Shown piece by piece: positions 16,068 through 23,923 of a stretch of 43,411 nt of DNA. The notes under the pieces are model-generated. The model was not told where the DNA came from. It searched no databases and was given only the letters and a program-made list of their open reading frames with translations. Position 1 is the first letter of the stretch. The number at the start of each line of letters is the position of its first letter. The translations under genes were made by a program, and so were the position numbers. The stretch comes from DATCLS01 sp036563805 (GTDB lineage Bacteria > Actinomycetota > Acidimicrobiia > Acidimicrobiales > VFJN01), in contig DATCLS010000013.1 of the NCBI GenBank assembly GCA_036563805.1, positions 1-43,411 on the forward strand, written 5' to 3'.

Positions 16068-17241
16068 TCAGATGCCGCCGCTGGTCATCGCCGCCGTGGC
16101 CAGGAGCACGCCGAGGGCGAGGAACGCGACCTCCACGACCAGGGTCCGGCGGAGGACCACCTGTGAGATGGCCAGCACCCCGCCGGTGGCCGCCAGCACC
16201 ACCGTCGCCGGGCAACCGTGCTGACGGGAGCGGCGCTCATTCGGGCGGTGCCCTCGCGGCACTGCTGGGCCAGCTCCGGGACCAGGGACGTCACCCCGCC
16301 GAACCACCTCGACACACCAGGACGTGGACGCACTGCACGACGGGCAGGACGTCCGACGTGGCCTGCGGGGGCCGACCAGCGCGAACGACAGCAGCACCAC
16401 GGCGCCGCCCACCAGGCACGCCAGGCGCTCGAGCCGGAGGCCGTCGCGGTCGGGCACGAGGTCGCGGCCGGGGACGGCGGGGGCGTGGCGGTCGTTGGCG
16501 CCGGTGTGGCGGGCGCGGGCGCAAGCCTCCCGCCCCCAGAAGCCGAGGTCGGGGTCGAACCCGGCGGCCGCCGCCACCCGAAGGACCGCCCCCACGCCCA
16601 TCCCTGTGGTCGTCCGGGCGGTGGCCGTGCCGGGGATGGGGTGGCCGCCGCCGACCCCCGTATGGTCCGCTGCGTCGGCGCCGGGCGGTTCGGCAGCGCC
16701 GCGCGGGTGCGGGTCGCCGGCCTGGCCATCCTCGCCGGCCTGGCCACCCCGGTCGATGTGGCCAGCTCGGCCGCCATGCCGACGAGCGCGGCCCGGCGGA
16801 TCGTGCGGACCGCCACGCTGGGTGCCCCGGGGACGACATCGGCTCCGGCGTCGGCCTGGTCTCGGCCTGCGCGCTCCCGGCGGCGACGAACAGCCGGAAG
16901 ATCACCCCGCCCAGCACGAACGTGGTGGTCGCGGCCGTGACCCACCCGAGCACCGACCGCACCCGGTCGGCCAGGAGGGAGTCGGCCAAGGCCAAGGCCT
17001 CGTCGAGGGTGCCGACGTCCTGGCCGGGGACCCGGTTGGCCGGCTCCCGCGGGCGGAGCGTGACCAGCACCAGCCAGGCGATCCCGAGGGCGAGGAGCAG
17101 CCCGGTCAGGACGCCGGTCCGGCTCGTGCCGCGCCCGGCGGTGGGGGCGCGGGCGTGGGCCTCGTCGTCGGGATCGTGGGCGGGGCGCCGGCGGGGCCGC
17201 GTCGGCGGGCCGGCCGACCGCCGGATCCCCCGCCGCCCCAC
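16068..17241 (-). pseudogene. CopD-like membrane protein, multiply frameshifted
   Basis: Hydrophobic CopD-family segments appear in order on the minus strand but in changing frames: GVLTGLLLALGIAWLVLVTL (~17050-17110), TTTFVLGGVIFRLFVAAG (~16880-16950), AVRTIRRAALVGMAAELAT (~16760-16815), VLRVAAAAG (~16570), LACLVGGAVVLLSFALVG (~16370-16430), VHVLV (~16322), WFGGVTSLVPELAQQCREG (~16250-16300), VLAATGGVLAISQVVL (~16150-16200) and a final ALGVLLATAAMTSGGI. CopD proteins are multi-pass copper-resistance or copper-import partners of CopC. Every frame change has the polarity of a one-base loss. The HVLAG-WFGG region also shows substitutions, so genuine decay is likely in part. The family call rests on the order of membrane segments and the VHVL...WFGGV motif. 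Confidence 0.55.
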
Positions 17242-17250
17242 CGCGGACGG

Positions 17251-17418
17251 ACCGGAAGATCCACCGGCGCACCAGCCGGCGGCGGCAGCGTCGCAGACGG
17301 CCCAGCCGGCGGCACCGGAAGGTCAACGGGCGCACCAGCCGGCGGCGCCAGAGCGCCGCGCCCAGGGCCGACCGGCGGCACCGGAAGATCGACAGGCGCA
17401 CCAGCCGGCGGCGGGTAG
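17251..17418 (-). repeat. Three ~63-66-bp tandem repeats encoding PPAGAPVDLPV units
   Basis: Units start at 17251, 17314 and 17380 and share ACCGGAAG and GGCGCACCAGCCGGCGGC. On the minus strand each encodes PPAGAPVDLPV(P/R). They form the C-terminal part of the Trp/Pro repeat protein. Confidence 0.8.
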
Positions 17419-18519
17419 GCGGCCCGGCCCGGCGCCGGGCGACCGCCGCGGGGCTCGGCCCGATGCTCAACGGGGACGCGCAGCCCCGAGGCCACCCCGC
17501 CCCGGCCGGCCGGCAGGGCGCGGGATTCCCCGGTCGGGCGGGACCGCCCGACCGGCCCGCGCACGGCCGGCACCTCGCCCGTCCGGGCGAGCGGAGGATC
17601 GAGCGGCGACACGACCATGCGTCGGAGCTCCCGGGCCCCGCCCGGCCGTCTCGAGTCCGCGCCGGGCCGCCCGTCGACCGCCGGCGGCCGGGACCGGTGC
17701 GGCGACCGCCACGCCTCGTCGCGGGTCACGGCCCGGAACGACCCGCTTCCGGTCCGCGGCCCGAGGCCTCCACCCGGGACGGGACCCCCGCCGACCGTCG
17801 GCGTCGCCCCGGACCCCATCGTCCCCGGCCCGCCGCCGGGACCCCCGCCGATCACCGGCTGGCCCCCGCTCCGCCGGGCGACCTCGCCGGCGCGGCGCCC
17901 GGCGACCGTCGGCGTCGGACCGCTCCGCCACGTCACATCACCGCCACCGCCGGGGCGACCCACGGCCGGCTGCGACCCACTCGGCCACACGCGGCCGCCA
18001 CCACGGCCCGCACGACCACCGACCGCGGGCTGCGGACCGCTCCCCCACGAACGATCGTCGGCAACGCCCGCTCCTGCGCCGGCGCCCGCCAGCGGCGGGC
18101 CGCTGACCCACACCGGCCCACCAGCTGCGGGGCCCCAGCCCGCCGCCGGCGTCGGACCCCTCCCCCACGCCACGTCGCCGCCACCGACCGCACGACCACC
18201 GCCCGCACGACCACCGACCGCGGGCTGCGGACCGCTCCGCCGGACACCGTCGCCGGCGACGCCGGGACGGCCGCCGGGAGCGGCAGGGCGGCTGGGGCCG
18301 GCGTCCGCCGGCTCGGGTCCGATCCGCCGCAGGAGGCCGCCCCGAGCGCGGACGCCGCCGGCCGCGGGCGAGGGGCCGGTCCAGGCCGTCCCGGACGCGG
18401 CGGGGCGGCCGGACCCGGCCGGCTGCGCCACCCGGGCGGGCGGGCCGGAGGTGCGGAGGTCCTGCCAGGGCACGAGCCCGCCCCCGCCCGGAGCTGGGCG
18501 GTGGGCCCCGGTCCCGGGC

Positions 18520-18609
18520 GACGACGGCGCGGCCGCCGGTGCGACGCGCCACGGCTCTTCGAGCGACGACGGCGCGGCCGCCGGTGCGACGCGCCACGGC
18601 TCTTCGAGC
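18520..18609 (-). repeat. Perfect 45-bp tandem duplication (EEPWRVAPAAAPSS)
   Basis: Two identical 45-bp units (18520-18564 and 18565-18609) encode the same 15 residues twice in the Trp-repeat reading frame. Identity at the nucleotide level and an in-frame length show a recent duplication under, or compatible with, coding constraint. Confidence 0.85.
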
Positions 18610-19492
18610 GGCGGGCCGGCGCGGGGGCCGCCCCACGGCCGGTCGGCCCGCGACGGGGAGCCCCGGTCGCGGTCCCCGTCCCGTCCGGCGGCCCCGGGCG
18701 GCCGGTCCCCGGGCTCGATCGCGGGCATGCCGCCGGTAGCCGCCCGGCGCTGGGCCATGCGCATGCCGTCGCGCCACACGGCGCCGGTCGGGGTGGGCGG
18801 CTCGACGCGGGGCTGCTCGCCCGAGGTCCGGAAGGTGCCGGGGCGCCGGCGTCTCCCGACGAACCCGTCCCGCCACACGCCGCCCGGCGTGTGGTCGTCG
18901 CCGGCGATCTCGACCGCGTCGGCCTCGATCACCTCGTCGTCGCCGGAGCCGGGGGGCCAGCCTGCGGTGCCCATCAGCGCCTCCGGGTCGCCGGCGTGGC
19001 CGCCGGGCGGGGTCGGGGTCGGGCCACCGCGGCCGGGCGGAGGGGGCCCCGGCCGGTGCTGGGACGGGACGCCGCCACCGCGTCGCCTTGCGCCCAGGCC
19101 GGGTCGGTCCCGACGCCAGGCCGGCCGACGGTGCCACGGCGACCGTGCCTGCCTCCGGCCACCGCCGCGTGCCCCTGCGCTCGCCCGCCCGGCCGCACCC
19201 GGGCATGGCCCGGCCACGCCCCGGCCGGGGCGGCCTCCCAACCGAGCGCCCCGCCGATCCCCCCGACGCCCACCAGCACCGTCGCCGCCACCAGCCCGAC
19301 CACCCGGGCGATGCGAGGCGCCGCCCCCCATGGGCCCGCCCCCCGACGGGCCGCCTCCTCCCTGCAGCGTCGCTGTGTCGTCATCATCGCCCCTCCGTGA
19401 TGTCGGCAGTTCCCGGTGCCGAGGGGGTCCGGCCCTCGCACGGTCCGGCGGCCCCTCCGGAGCCCCCTCCGGAGCCCCGTCCGGAGTCACGT

Positions 19493-19532
19493 CGGGGGAT
19501 GGGCCGGGTGCCGGACCTCGACCCATCCCCCG
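19493..19532 (-). terminator. Long hairpin downstream of the SURNod19-like gene
   Basis: CGGGGGATGGG (19493-19503) and CCCATCCCCCG (19522-19532) are perfect 11-bp arms around an 18-nt loop, 25 nt beyond the stop of the gene at 19558. A T-run is lacking. Three CC(C/G)TCCGGAG direct repeats follow at about 19452-19486. Confidence 0.5.
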
Positions 19533-19557
19533 GACGGACGAAAGATGGCCGGTGCGG

Positions 19558-20682
19558 CTACTCGTTGGCCGCGATGAACGCCATCACGATCCCCATCTGG
19601 TCATCGACCGCCTGGCGCTGGTCGTAGTAGGCGGTCATCGTCACCCTCTGGCCGTTGGCGACCCTCGCCACGGGGGCACCCCTCCGGCCGGTGCACTTGG
19701 ACATCGACGAGATGTGCCCCTCGCCGCGGTGGTCGATGTACAAGGGGTCCTCGCCGTAGCCGGCCCGCGAGTCGCAGATGAGCTCGCCGGTCGAGTCGTT
19801 GCGGATGGCGATGTTGATGCCGTCGTCGTGGATGTGCCCGCCGATGGCCATGATCCCGCCGGGGCGGTTGACGGTCCACGTCCACGAGGCCTGGCTCGGA
19901 CCCGCCGGGCGGCTGATCTCGGAGAAGCCGCACTGGGCGAGGTCCATCCAGACCGGCTCGACGTTGGTCATCCCGGGCGTCGAGGCCGGCACCCACTCGA
20001 AGTCGACCTCGATGATCACGTTCTGAGGCTCGGCGGTCATGCCGGCCAGCTCGTAGATGAGGTTCCAGGTGTCGAAGGCGTCGACCCGGTACCCGTAGCC
20101 CGGGGGCATGCGGATGTCGGTCCGCTCGTCGCCCGAGGCGAAGAACCGCTGGCCGAAGATGAGCCCGAGCGGGAACGGGAAGCCGACGTAGCAGGTGGCG
20201 TCCTGCCGGTTCGTCCAGCTGGCCAGCACCATGTGATGGAGCTGGGCGTCGGTGGCGTAGCCGGCCCGCCGGCCGTCCGGGTACACCAGATCGGCCTGCA
20301 TGCTCGTGATGTAGCAGTCGGTGCACGGCTTCTCGACGAAGAACCGGAACTGGTTGCCGGTGTGCGCGTGCCCGTGCGTGCCGTCGGGATTGTCGGGTGC
20401 GCCGGGGATCGTGAACGGCCCGTACCGGATCGTGGTCTCCCGCGCCCCCGGCTGGCTCGGGATGGTGGTCGTCGTCGACCCCGGCGGCGTGGTCGTCGTC
20501 GACCCGGGCCCGGTGGTGGTCGTCGACCCCGGCGCCGTCGTGGTCGTCGAGTCGTGACCGCCGTGGTGGTCGCCGTGGCCCCCGTGGTGCTCCTGCGCTG
20601 CGCTGGTGTCGACTCCCCAGGTCGACACCGAGACGGCGGCGACGAGCGCGAGCAACGCCGCCAGCCTCGTGGTCCGTCGCAT
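19558..20682 (-). CDS. Secreted SURNod19 / copper type II monooxygenase-like protein
   Basis: 374 aa from the ATG at 20682 (strong GGGGGGAGAGGA before it). A signal peptide (LAALLALVAAVSVSTWG...SAAQ) precedes a His-rich tract (EHHGGHGDHHGGHD), a Thr/Pro/Gly linker with four TTTT units, and a C-terminal ~290-residue domain. That domain resembles plant stress-up-regulated Nod19 proteins and the PHM/DBM copper monooxygenase fold: FFVEKPCTDCYITSMQADLVYPDG, then QLHHMVL (the HHM-like first copper site), then GGHIHDDGINI (HxH, the second site), then STGELICDSRAGYG and a final Cys motif MSKCTG. It may bind copper outside the cell. Oxidase or monooxygenase activity is an inference from motif order; SURNod19 proteins have no settled enzymatic role. 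The promoter is TTGACG-N17-TACTAT. Confidence 0.7.
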   Translation of the reverse strand: MRRTTRLAALLALVAAVSVSTWGVDTSAAQEHHGGHGDHHGGHDSTTTTAPGSTTTTGPGSTTTTPPGSTTTTIPSQPGARETTIRYGPFTIPGAPDNPDGTHGHAHTGNQFRFFVEKPCTDCYITSMQADLVYPDGRRAGYATDAQLHHMVLASWTNRQDATCYVGFPFPLGLIFGQRFFASGDERTDIRMPPGYGYRVDAFDTWNLIYELAGMTAEPQNVIIEVDFEWVPASTPGMTNVEPVWMDLAQCGFSEISRPAGPSQASWTWTVNRPGGIMAIGGHIHDDGINIAIRNDSTGELICDSRAGYGEDPLYIDHRGEGHISSMSKCTGRRGAPVARVANGQRVTMTAYYDQRQAVDDQMGIVMAFIAANE

Positions 20683-20752
20683 TCCTCTCCCCCCTTGTGG
20701 CCGCACCCGCCCGGCGGGCCCCGGCTCCCGTCGGCATGCGGTGCACCGGCCG

Positions 20753-20804
20753 ATAGTAAGGTTATTCGACTTCTGCGTCAACAAGACATCGAATCACATT
20801 CGAT
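20753..20804. promoter_or_regulatory. Divergent promoter region SURNod19-like / tetR with inverted repeat
   Basis: On the minus strand TTGACG (20776-20781), 17 bp and TACTAT (20753-20758) make one of the best sigma70-type promoters in the window, directed to the gene at 20682. Just upstream, ATCGAA-TCACA-TTCGAT (20788-20804) is a perfect 6-bp-arm repeat suited to the divergent TetR. The tetR gene has its own TACGAT box (20852-20857) 10 nt before its GTG. Confidence 0.6.
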
Positions 20805-20867
20805 CAGGTCAACAACGCCACGGGCTGCCCCTCGCGCTCACCGCGTCCAGCTACGATCAGCGCGAAC

Positions 20868-21536
20868 GTGGCTTCCACTCCCACCCAACCTGCGGGCGCT
20901 CGAACCTCGACCGACTCGACTCGCCACCGCCTGCTCACGGCGGCCTACGAGCTGCTGCTCGACGAGGGCTACCACGCCGCCACCGTGCAGAGCGTGGCCC
21001 GGCGCGCCCAGCTGACGACCGGGGCGATCTACGCCAACTTCGCCAACAAGCACGAGCTGCTCGTGCAGGCGGTGCTGCGGCGGTGGATCCGCAGCCCCGA
21101 GGCGGCGCCGCTGCGCGTGGCGGTGGGCGACGGCGAGGGCGACGTCGGCATCGACGAGCTGGCCGCGCTCCTGGCCCGGCAGCTGTCCGAGCCGCCGGAG
21201 CCCGAGCACCGGCTGCTCACCGAGGTCACCGGCGCGGCCATCCGCGACCAGAAGGCCGAGGCCATGCTGCGGGCGAGCATCGAGCGCATCGAAGAGGTGG
21301 CCGAGGCCACGATCGAACAGGCCAAGGCCGACGGCCGGATCGACTCGGCGCTGTCGACGGAGGCCCTCGTGGCGGTGGTCGTCAACCTCTACCTGGGGGC
21401 GATCACGTCGAAGTCGTTCGACCTCCCCCAGCCGGCCTACGAGGACGTGCTGGCCGTGCTGGCGCGACTCGACCTGGCGCCGCCCGACAAGCCGGAGAAC
21501 GCCGACGCCGAGGCCAACTCGGACAGCTCGGGGTAG
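20868..21536 (+). CDS. TetR/AcrR-family transcriptional regulator
   Basis: 222 aa. The helix-turn-helix spans about residues 19-65 (RHRLLTAAYELLLDEGYHAATVQSVARRAQLTTGAIYANFANKHELL), followed by a TetR C-terminal helical domain. The GTG at 20868 is chosen because TACGAT (20852-20857) is 10 nt upstream and no Shine-Dalgarno sequence is present. It is divergent from the SURNod19-like gene, with an ATCGAA/TTCGAT inverted repeat between, so it may control that copper-type protein. It is also upstream of an SDR gene in the same direction, but a 158-bp gap with its own operator-like repeat argues for a separate unit. The C-terminus (ENADAEANSDSSG) is disordered. Confidence 0.92.
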   Translation: MASTPTQPAGARTSTDSTRHRLLTAAYELLLDEGYHAATVQSVARRAQLTTGAIYANFANKHELLVQAVLRRWIRSPEAAPLRVAVGDGEGDVGIDELAALLARQLSEPPEPEHRLLTEVTGAAIRDQKAEAMLRASIERIEEVAEATIEQAKADGRIDSALSTEALVAVVVNLYLGAITSKSFDLPQPAYEDVLAVLARLDLAPPDKPENADAEANSDSSG

Positions 21537-21627
21537 GACCTCGGAGGCTGCGGCCGGCGCCTCCCCTGGCGCCACCGCCCGTGAGCCGAGCCTGTCCGCC
21601 CGTCGGCGGGGCCCTGACCCGACGCCG

Positions 21628-21650
21628 CCACTAGTATCGGGTTCTAGTGG
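21628..21650 (+). promoter_or_regulatory. Inverted repeat upstream of SDR gene
   Basis: CCACTAG (21628-21634), nine bases, CTAGTGG (21644-21650) is a perfect 7-bp-arm repeat 45 nt before the SDR start. CTAG...GTTCTAG recalls the half-sites of KstR-type TetR operators in actinobacterial lipid catabolism, but the spacing is one base longer, so this likeness is weak. Confidence 0.4.
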
Positions 21651-21694
21651 TGCCGGCCGCCGAGCGCCGGTGGCCCCGGGGGAGGGAAAACGGC

Positions 21695-22495
21695 ATGACC
21701 GGACGACTCGACGGCCGGGTGGCCATCGTGACCGGCGCCGGCGACGGCATCGGTCGAGGGATCGCGCGCCGGTTCGCCCGCGAGGGCGCCAAGGTGGTCG
21801 TGGCCGAGGTCGACCCCGCGACCGGGCCCAAGGTCGCCGAGGAGCTGCGCACCGAGCTGGGCGCCGAGGCGATCGCCACCACTACCGACGTCGCCGACAA
21901 GGCGTCCGTGCAGGCGATGGTGGCGGCGACGCTCGACGCCTTCGACACCGTGGACATCCTGGTGAACAACGCCTGGGGCGGCGGCCGCCTGTCCCGCTTC
22001 GAGCACAAGACCGACGAGCTGTTCGACCACGGCTTCCGGGTCGGGACGTACGGCCCGATCTGGGCCATGCAGGCCGCCTTCCCCGTGATGCGGGCCCGGG
22101 GCTACGGCCGGATCGTCAACCTGTGCTCGCTCAACGGCGTCAACGCCCACATCGGCACGGCCGAGTACAACGCGGCCAAGGAGGCGCTGCGGGCGATCAC
22201 CCGCACCGCGGCCCGCGAGTGGGCGCCCCACGGCATCGTCGCCAACGTGATCTGCCCGGCGGCCAAGTCTGCGTCGTCGCGGGCGGTGTTCGCCCAGCAC
22301 CCCGAGCTGGAGGAGATGGCCGACCGGGCCAACCCCATGGGCCGGCTCGGCGACCCCGAGGACGACATCGCCCCGGTGGCGCTGTTTCTGGCCAGCGAGG
22401 ACGCCCGCTACCTCACCGGCAACACGCTGTTCGTCGACGGCGGCGCCCACATCAACGGGGCACCGTGGGCGCCCGACCTGCCCGATGGGCCGTAG
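21695..22495 (+). CDS. Short-chain dehydrogenase/reductase (SDR)
   Basis: 266 aa, classical SDR length. TGAGDGIGRG (residues about 12-21) binds the NAD(P) cofactor, NNAWGG is the NNAG-like motif, and the catalytic set is Ser in CSLNGVN with YNAAK. The C-terminal LASEDARYLTGNTLFVDGG is typical of the family. A basic residue is absent at the usual NADP-specific site after the Gly motif, and AEVDPATG suggests NAD(H) preference through the acidic residue. The ATG at 21695 has GGGGGAGGG 8 nt upstream. Downstream it converges on the siderophore-interacting gene across the second palindromic element. The substrate is unknown. Confidence 0.92.
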   Translation: MTGRLDGRVAIVTGAGDGIGRGIARRFAREGAKVVVAEVDPATGPKVAEELRTELGAEAIATTTDVADKASVQAMVAATLDAFDTVDILVNNAWGGGRLSRFEHKTDELFDHGFRVGTYGPIWAMQAAFPVMRARGYGRIVNLCSLNGVNAHIGTAEYNAAKEALRAITRTAAREWAPHGIVANVICPAAKSASSRAVFAQHPELEEMADRANPMGRLGDPEDDIAPVALFLASEDARYLTGNTLFVDGGAHINGAPWAPDLPDGP

Positions 22496-22560
22496 GGGCT
22501 GGTCAGCTGGTCGGCCGGCACGGCCACGCCGTCGTCGTGCGGGCCTTCGCCCCGCGCGGC

Positions 22561-22614
22561 CGTTTCTCGGCGCATTTGAGTACCGCCACGGTCCTCAAAT
22601 GCGCCGAGAACGCG
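22561..22614. repeat. 55-bp palindromic element, copy 2 (possible bidirectional terminator)
   Basis: Arm 1 is 22561-22580, loop 22581-22593 (TACCGCCACGGTC) and arm 2 22594-22614. Core arms TTCTCGGCGCATTTGAG / CTCAAATGCGCCGAGAA pair perfectly over 17 bp. Compared with the copy at 3205-3259 the inner arm bases differ on both sides in a matched way. The loop is about 11 of 13 identical to the reverse complement of the other loop. It lies between convergent genes. Confidence 0.75.
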
Positions 22615-22651
22615 CGGTGCCGCCCGCGGGATCGAGCCCGCGGGCAGCGGG

Positions 22652-23785
22652 TCAGAGGTCGTCCTCGTCGTCGAGGTCGTCGGTGTCGCCGGCGCCCGAG
22701 GCGTGGCGCCAGTAGGCCACGAGCGACACGGCCTCCCGCGGCAACCCGATCTCCCGGCGCACGTACCTGCGGACGGCGGTCATGGCCCGGCTCTCGCCGC
22801 CGCCCCACACGTACGGCGTCCCGCCCGGCCAGGCCATCGACCGCACGGCGTCGGGCAGCAGCGTCGTCGTGCCGGCCGGGGCGCCGCGCCGGTACAGCCA
22901 GGTGACGGCGAACGACGGCGCCGTGGGCAGCTCCTGGCGCTCGGTCTCGTTGTCGACCTCGGCGAACACCCGGGCCACGGTCCCCTCGGGCAGCGACTCG
23001 AGGATGTTGGCGGCGGCGGGCAGCCCGGTCTCGTCGGCCACCAGCAGGTACCAGTCGGTGCGGGCCGGCGGGTGGTACGACGACCGGGGCCCCCACAGGG
23101 CGACCGGGTCGCCGGGGCGGGCCCGCTGGGCCCACGCCGAGGCCGGCCCGCTGTCACCGTGGAGCACGAACAGCATGTCGAGCTCGGCCCGCTCGGGCCG
23201 CCAAGCGCGGACCGTGTAGTAGGCGCCGACCGGCCGCTCCTCCTCGGGCATCGCGCCGACCTGCTCCCAGCTGAAGCTCCGGTCGATGGTCAGCTCGGAC
23301 CGGCCGGGCGGGGGCAGCAGCACGTACAGGAACGTGTCGGGCCCGACCGGCGAGAACGAGGCCAGGTCGCCTCCGGAGAACGTGATGCGCCGCAGGTGGG
23401 GATGGACGTCCTCGACCGCGGTGACCACGGCGAGGTACGTGCGGATGCCCGCCATCTCGGCCATGACCCGCTCGGCGCTGGTCGTGCCGTCCTCGCCCGA
23501 CAGCTCACGGGCCCGGACCACGAGGCCGAACAGCTGGGCCGTGACCTCGGACGGGTCGTCGATCGGGGCGTCGTACTCCAGGCGCTCGCGGTGCTCGCCC
23601 TCGTCGTCGACGACGACCAGCTCGACGCCCCGCCGGTCGAGCGCCGTCATCCGCGCCGCCCGGGCCGTCCGGCGGCCAGCCAGGATCCGGGCGGTGAACA
23701 CCAGCGAATCCTCGTACTCGGCGTTGAGGTGGGGCAGGACCTCGGTGGCCAGGTCCGCCAGCGCCGCGTCGACATCAACGTCCAT
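22652..23785 (-). CDS. Siderophore-interacting flavoprotein (SIP) with N-terminal DUF2470-like domain
   Basis: 377 aa. The N-terminal ~100 residues (VLPHLNAEYEDSLVFTARIL...RMTALDRRGVELVV) resemble the DUF2470/HugZ C-terminal domain. They are followed by the FAD-binding-9 and SIP domains of ferric-siderophore reductases. YYTVRAW (near residue 190) is the flavin-binding R-x-Y-T-V-R-like motif, LVADETGLPAAANILE the NAD-side loop, and WGGGESRAMTAVRRYVR the C-terminal NADPH-region motif. It would release iron from imported siderophores by reduction. The tail is very acidic. The ATG at 23785 is 6 nt after TAGGAT (23792-23797), so it is probably leaderless. The TTAGGAT...CTTA around the -10 resembles part of an IdeR/DmdR iron box, suggesting iron repression. 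Confidence 0.9.
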   Translation of the reverse strand: MDVDVDAALADLATEVLPHLNAEYEDSLVFTARILAGRRTARAARMTALDRRGVELVVVDDEGEHRERLEYDAPIDDPSEVTAQLFGLVVRARELSGEDGTTSAERVMAEMAGIRTYLAVVTAVEDVHPHLRRITFSGGDLASFSPVGPDTFLYVLLPPPGRSELTIDRSFSWEQVGAMPEEERPVGAYYTVRAWRPERAELDMLFVLHGDSGPASAWAQRARPGDPVALWGPRSSYHPPARTDWYLLVADETGLPAAANILESLPEGTVARVFAEVDNETERQELPTAPSFAVTWLYRRGAPAGTTTLLPDAVRSMAWPGGTPYVWGGGESRAMTAVRRYVRREIGLPREAVSLVAYWRHASGAGDTDDLDDEDDL

Positions 23786-23791
23786 TAAGTC

Positions 23792-23881
23792 ATCCTAACA
23801 GTCGACGTTCGCCAGCATCCTGGGCCCGTCCTGGGATCGTCCGGGAGCGTCCCGGGAACCTGGGAACGGGCTGGGACCGTC
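23792..23881. promoter_or_regulatory. Divergent promoters of SIP and beta-propeller lipoprotein
   Basis: Minus strand: TAGGAT (23792-23797) 6 nt before the SIP ATG, inside TTAGGATGACTTAA, a degenerate iron-box-like sequence. Plus strand: GGAACC (23855-23860), 17 bp, CGTC (23878-23881) resembles an ECF-sigma promoter for the gene at 23924. Several GGGA(A/T)C(G/C) direct repeats fill the region. Both calls are tentative. Confidence 0.35.
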
Positions 23882-23923
23882 GAAACGGGCGTCCGACGAC
23901 CTCGACGTCCGCAGGAGTGTCCC

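Larger units (their letters stand above)
17106..19387 (-). pseudogene. Signal-bearing Trp/Gly/Pro repeat protein, frame interrupted
   Basis: Not a recognised family. An ATG-ATG start at 19387 has a strong GGAGGGG Shine-Dalgarno sequence and encodes an Arg-rich N-terminus plus one hydrophobic segment (RIARVVGLVAATVLVGVGG), a signal or anchor. That frame stops at 18974, while from about 19050 a frame offset by the equivalent of one lost base runs on to 17106. It holds about a dozen degenerate 20-30-residue units centred on W-x-S-G-P-x-P-x-V-G-G (for example WGSGPQPAVGG, WPSGSQPAVG, WRSGPTPTVAG), two VWRDG(F/M) motifs, a 15-aa tandem (EEPWRVAPAAAPSSL) and three Pro-rich PPAGAPVDLPV units. Third positions are almost all G or C in this frame, as in real genes here. 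It could be an exported disordered protein. If the shift near 19.0 kb is an error, the gene is intact and about 750 aa long. Confidence 0.45.

Noticed and set aside
16890..19387. One giant fusion of signal peptide, Trp-repeat region and CopD domain
   Set aside because: The frame steps would allow it, but it needs several undetected bases and no known protein has that order, so two separate broken genes are reported.
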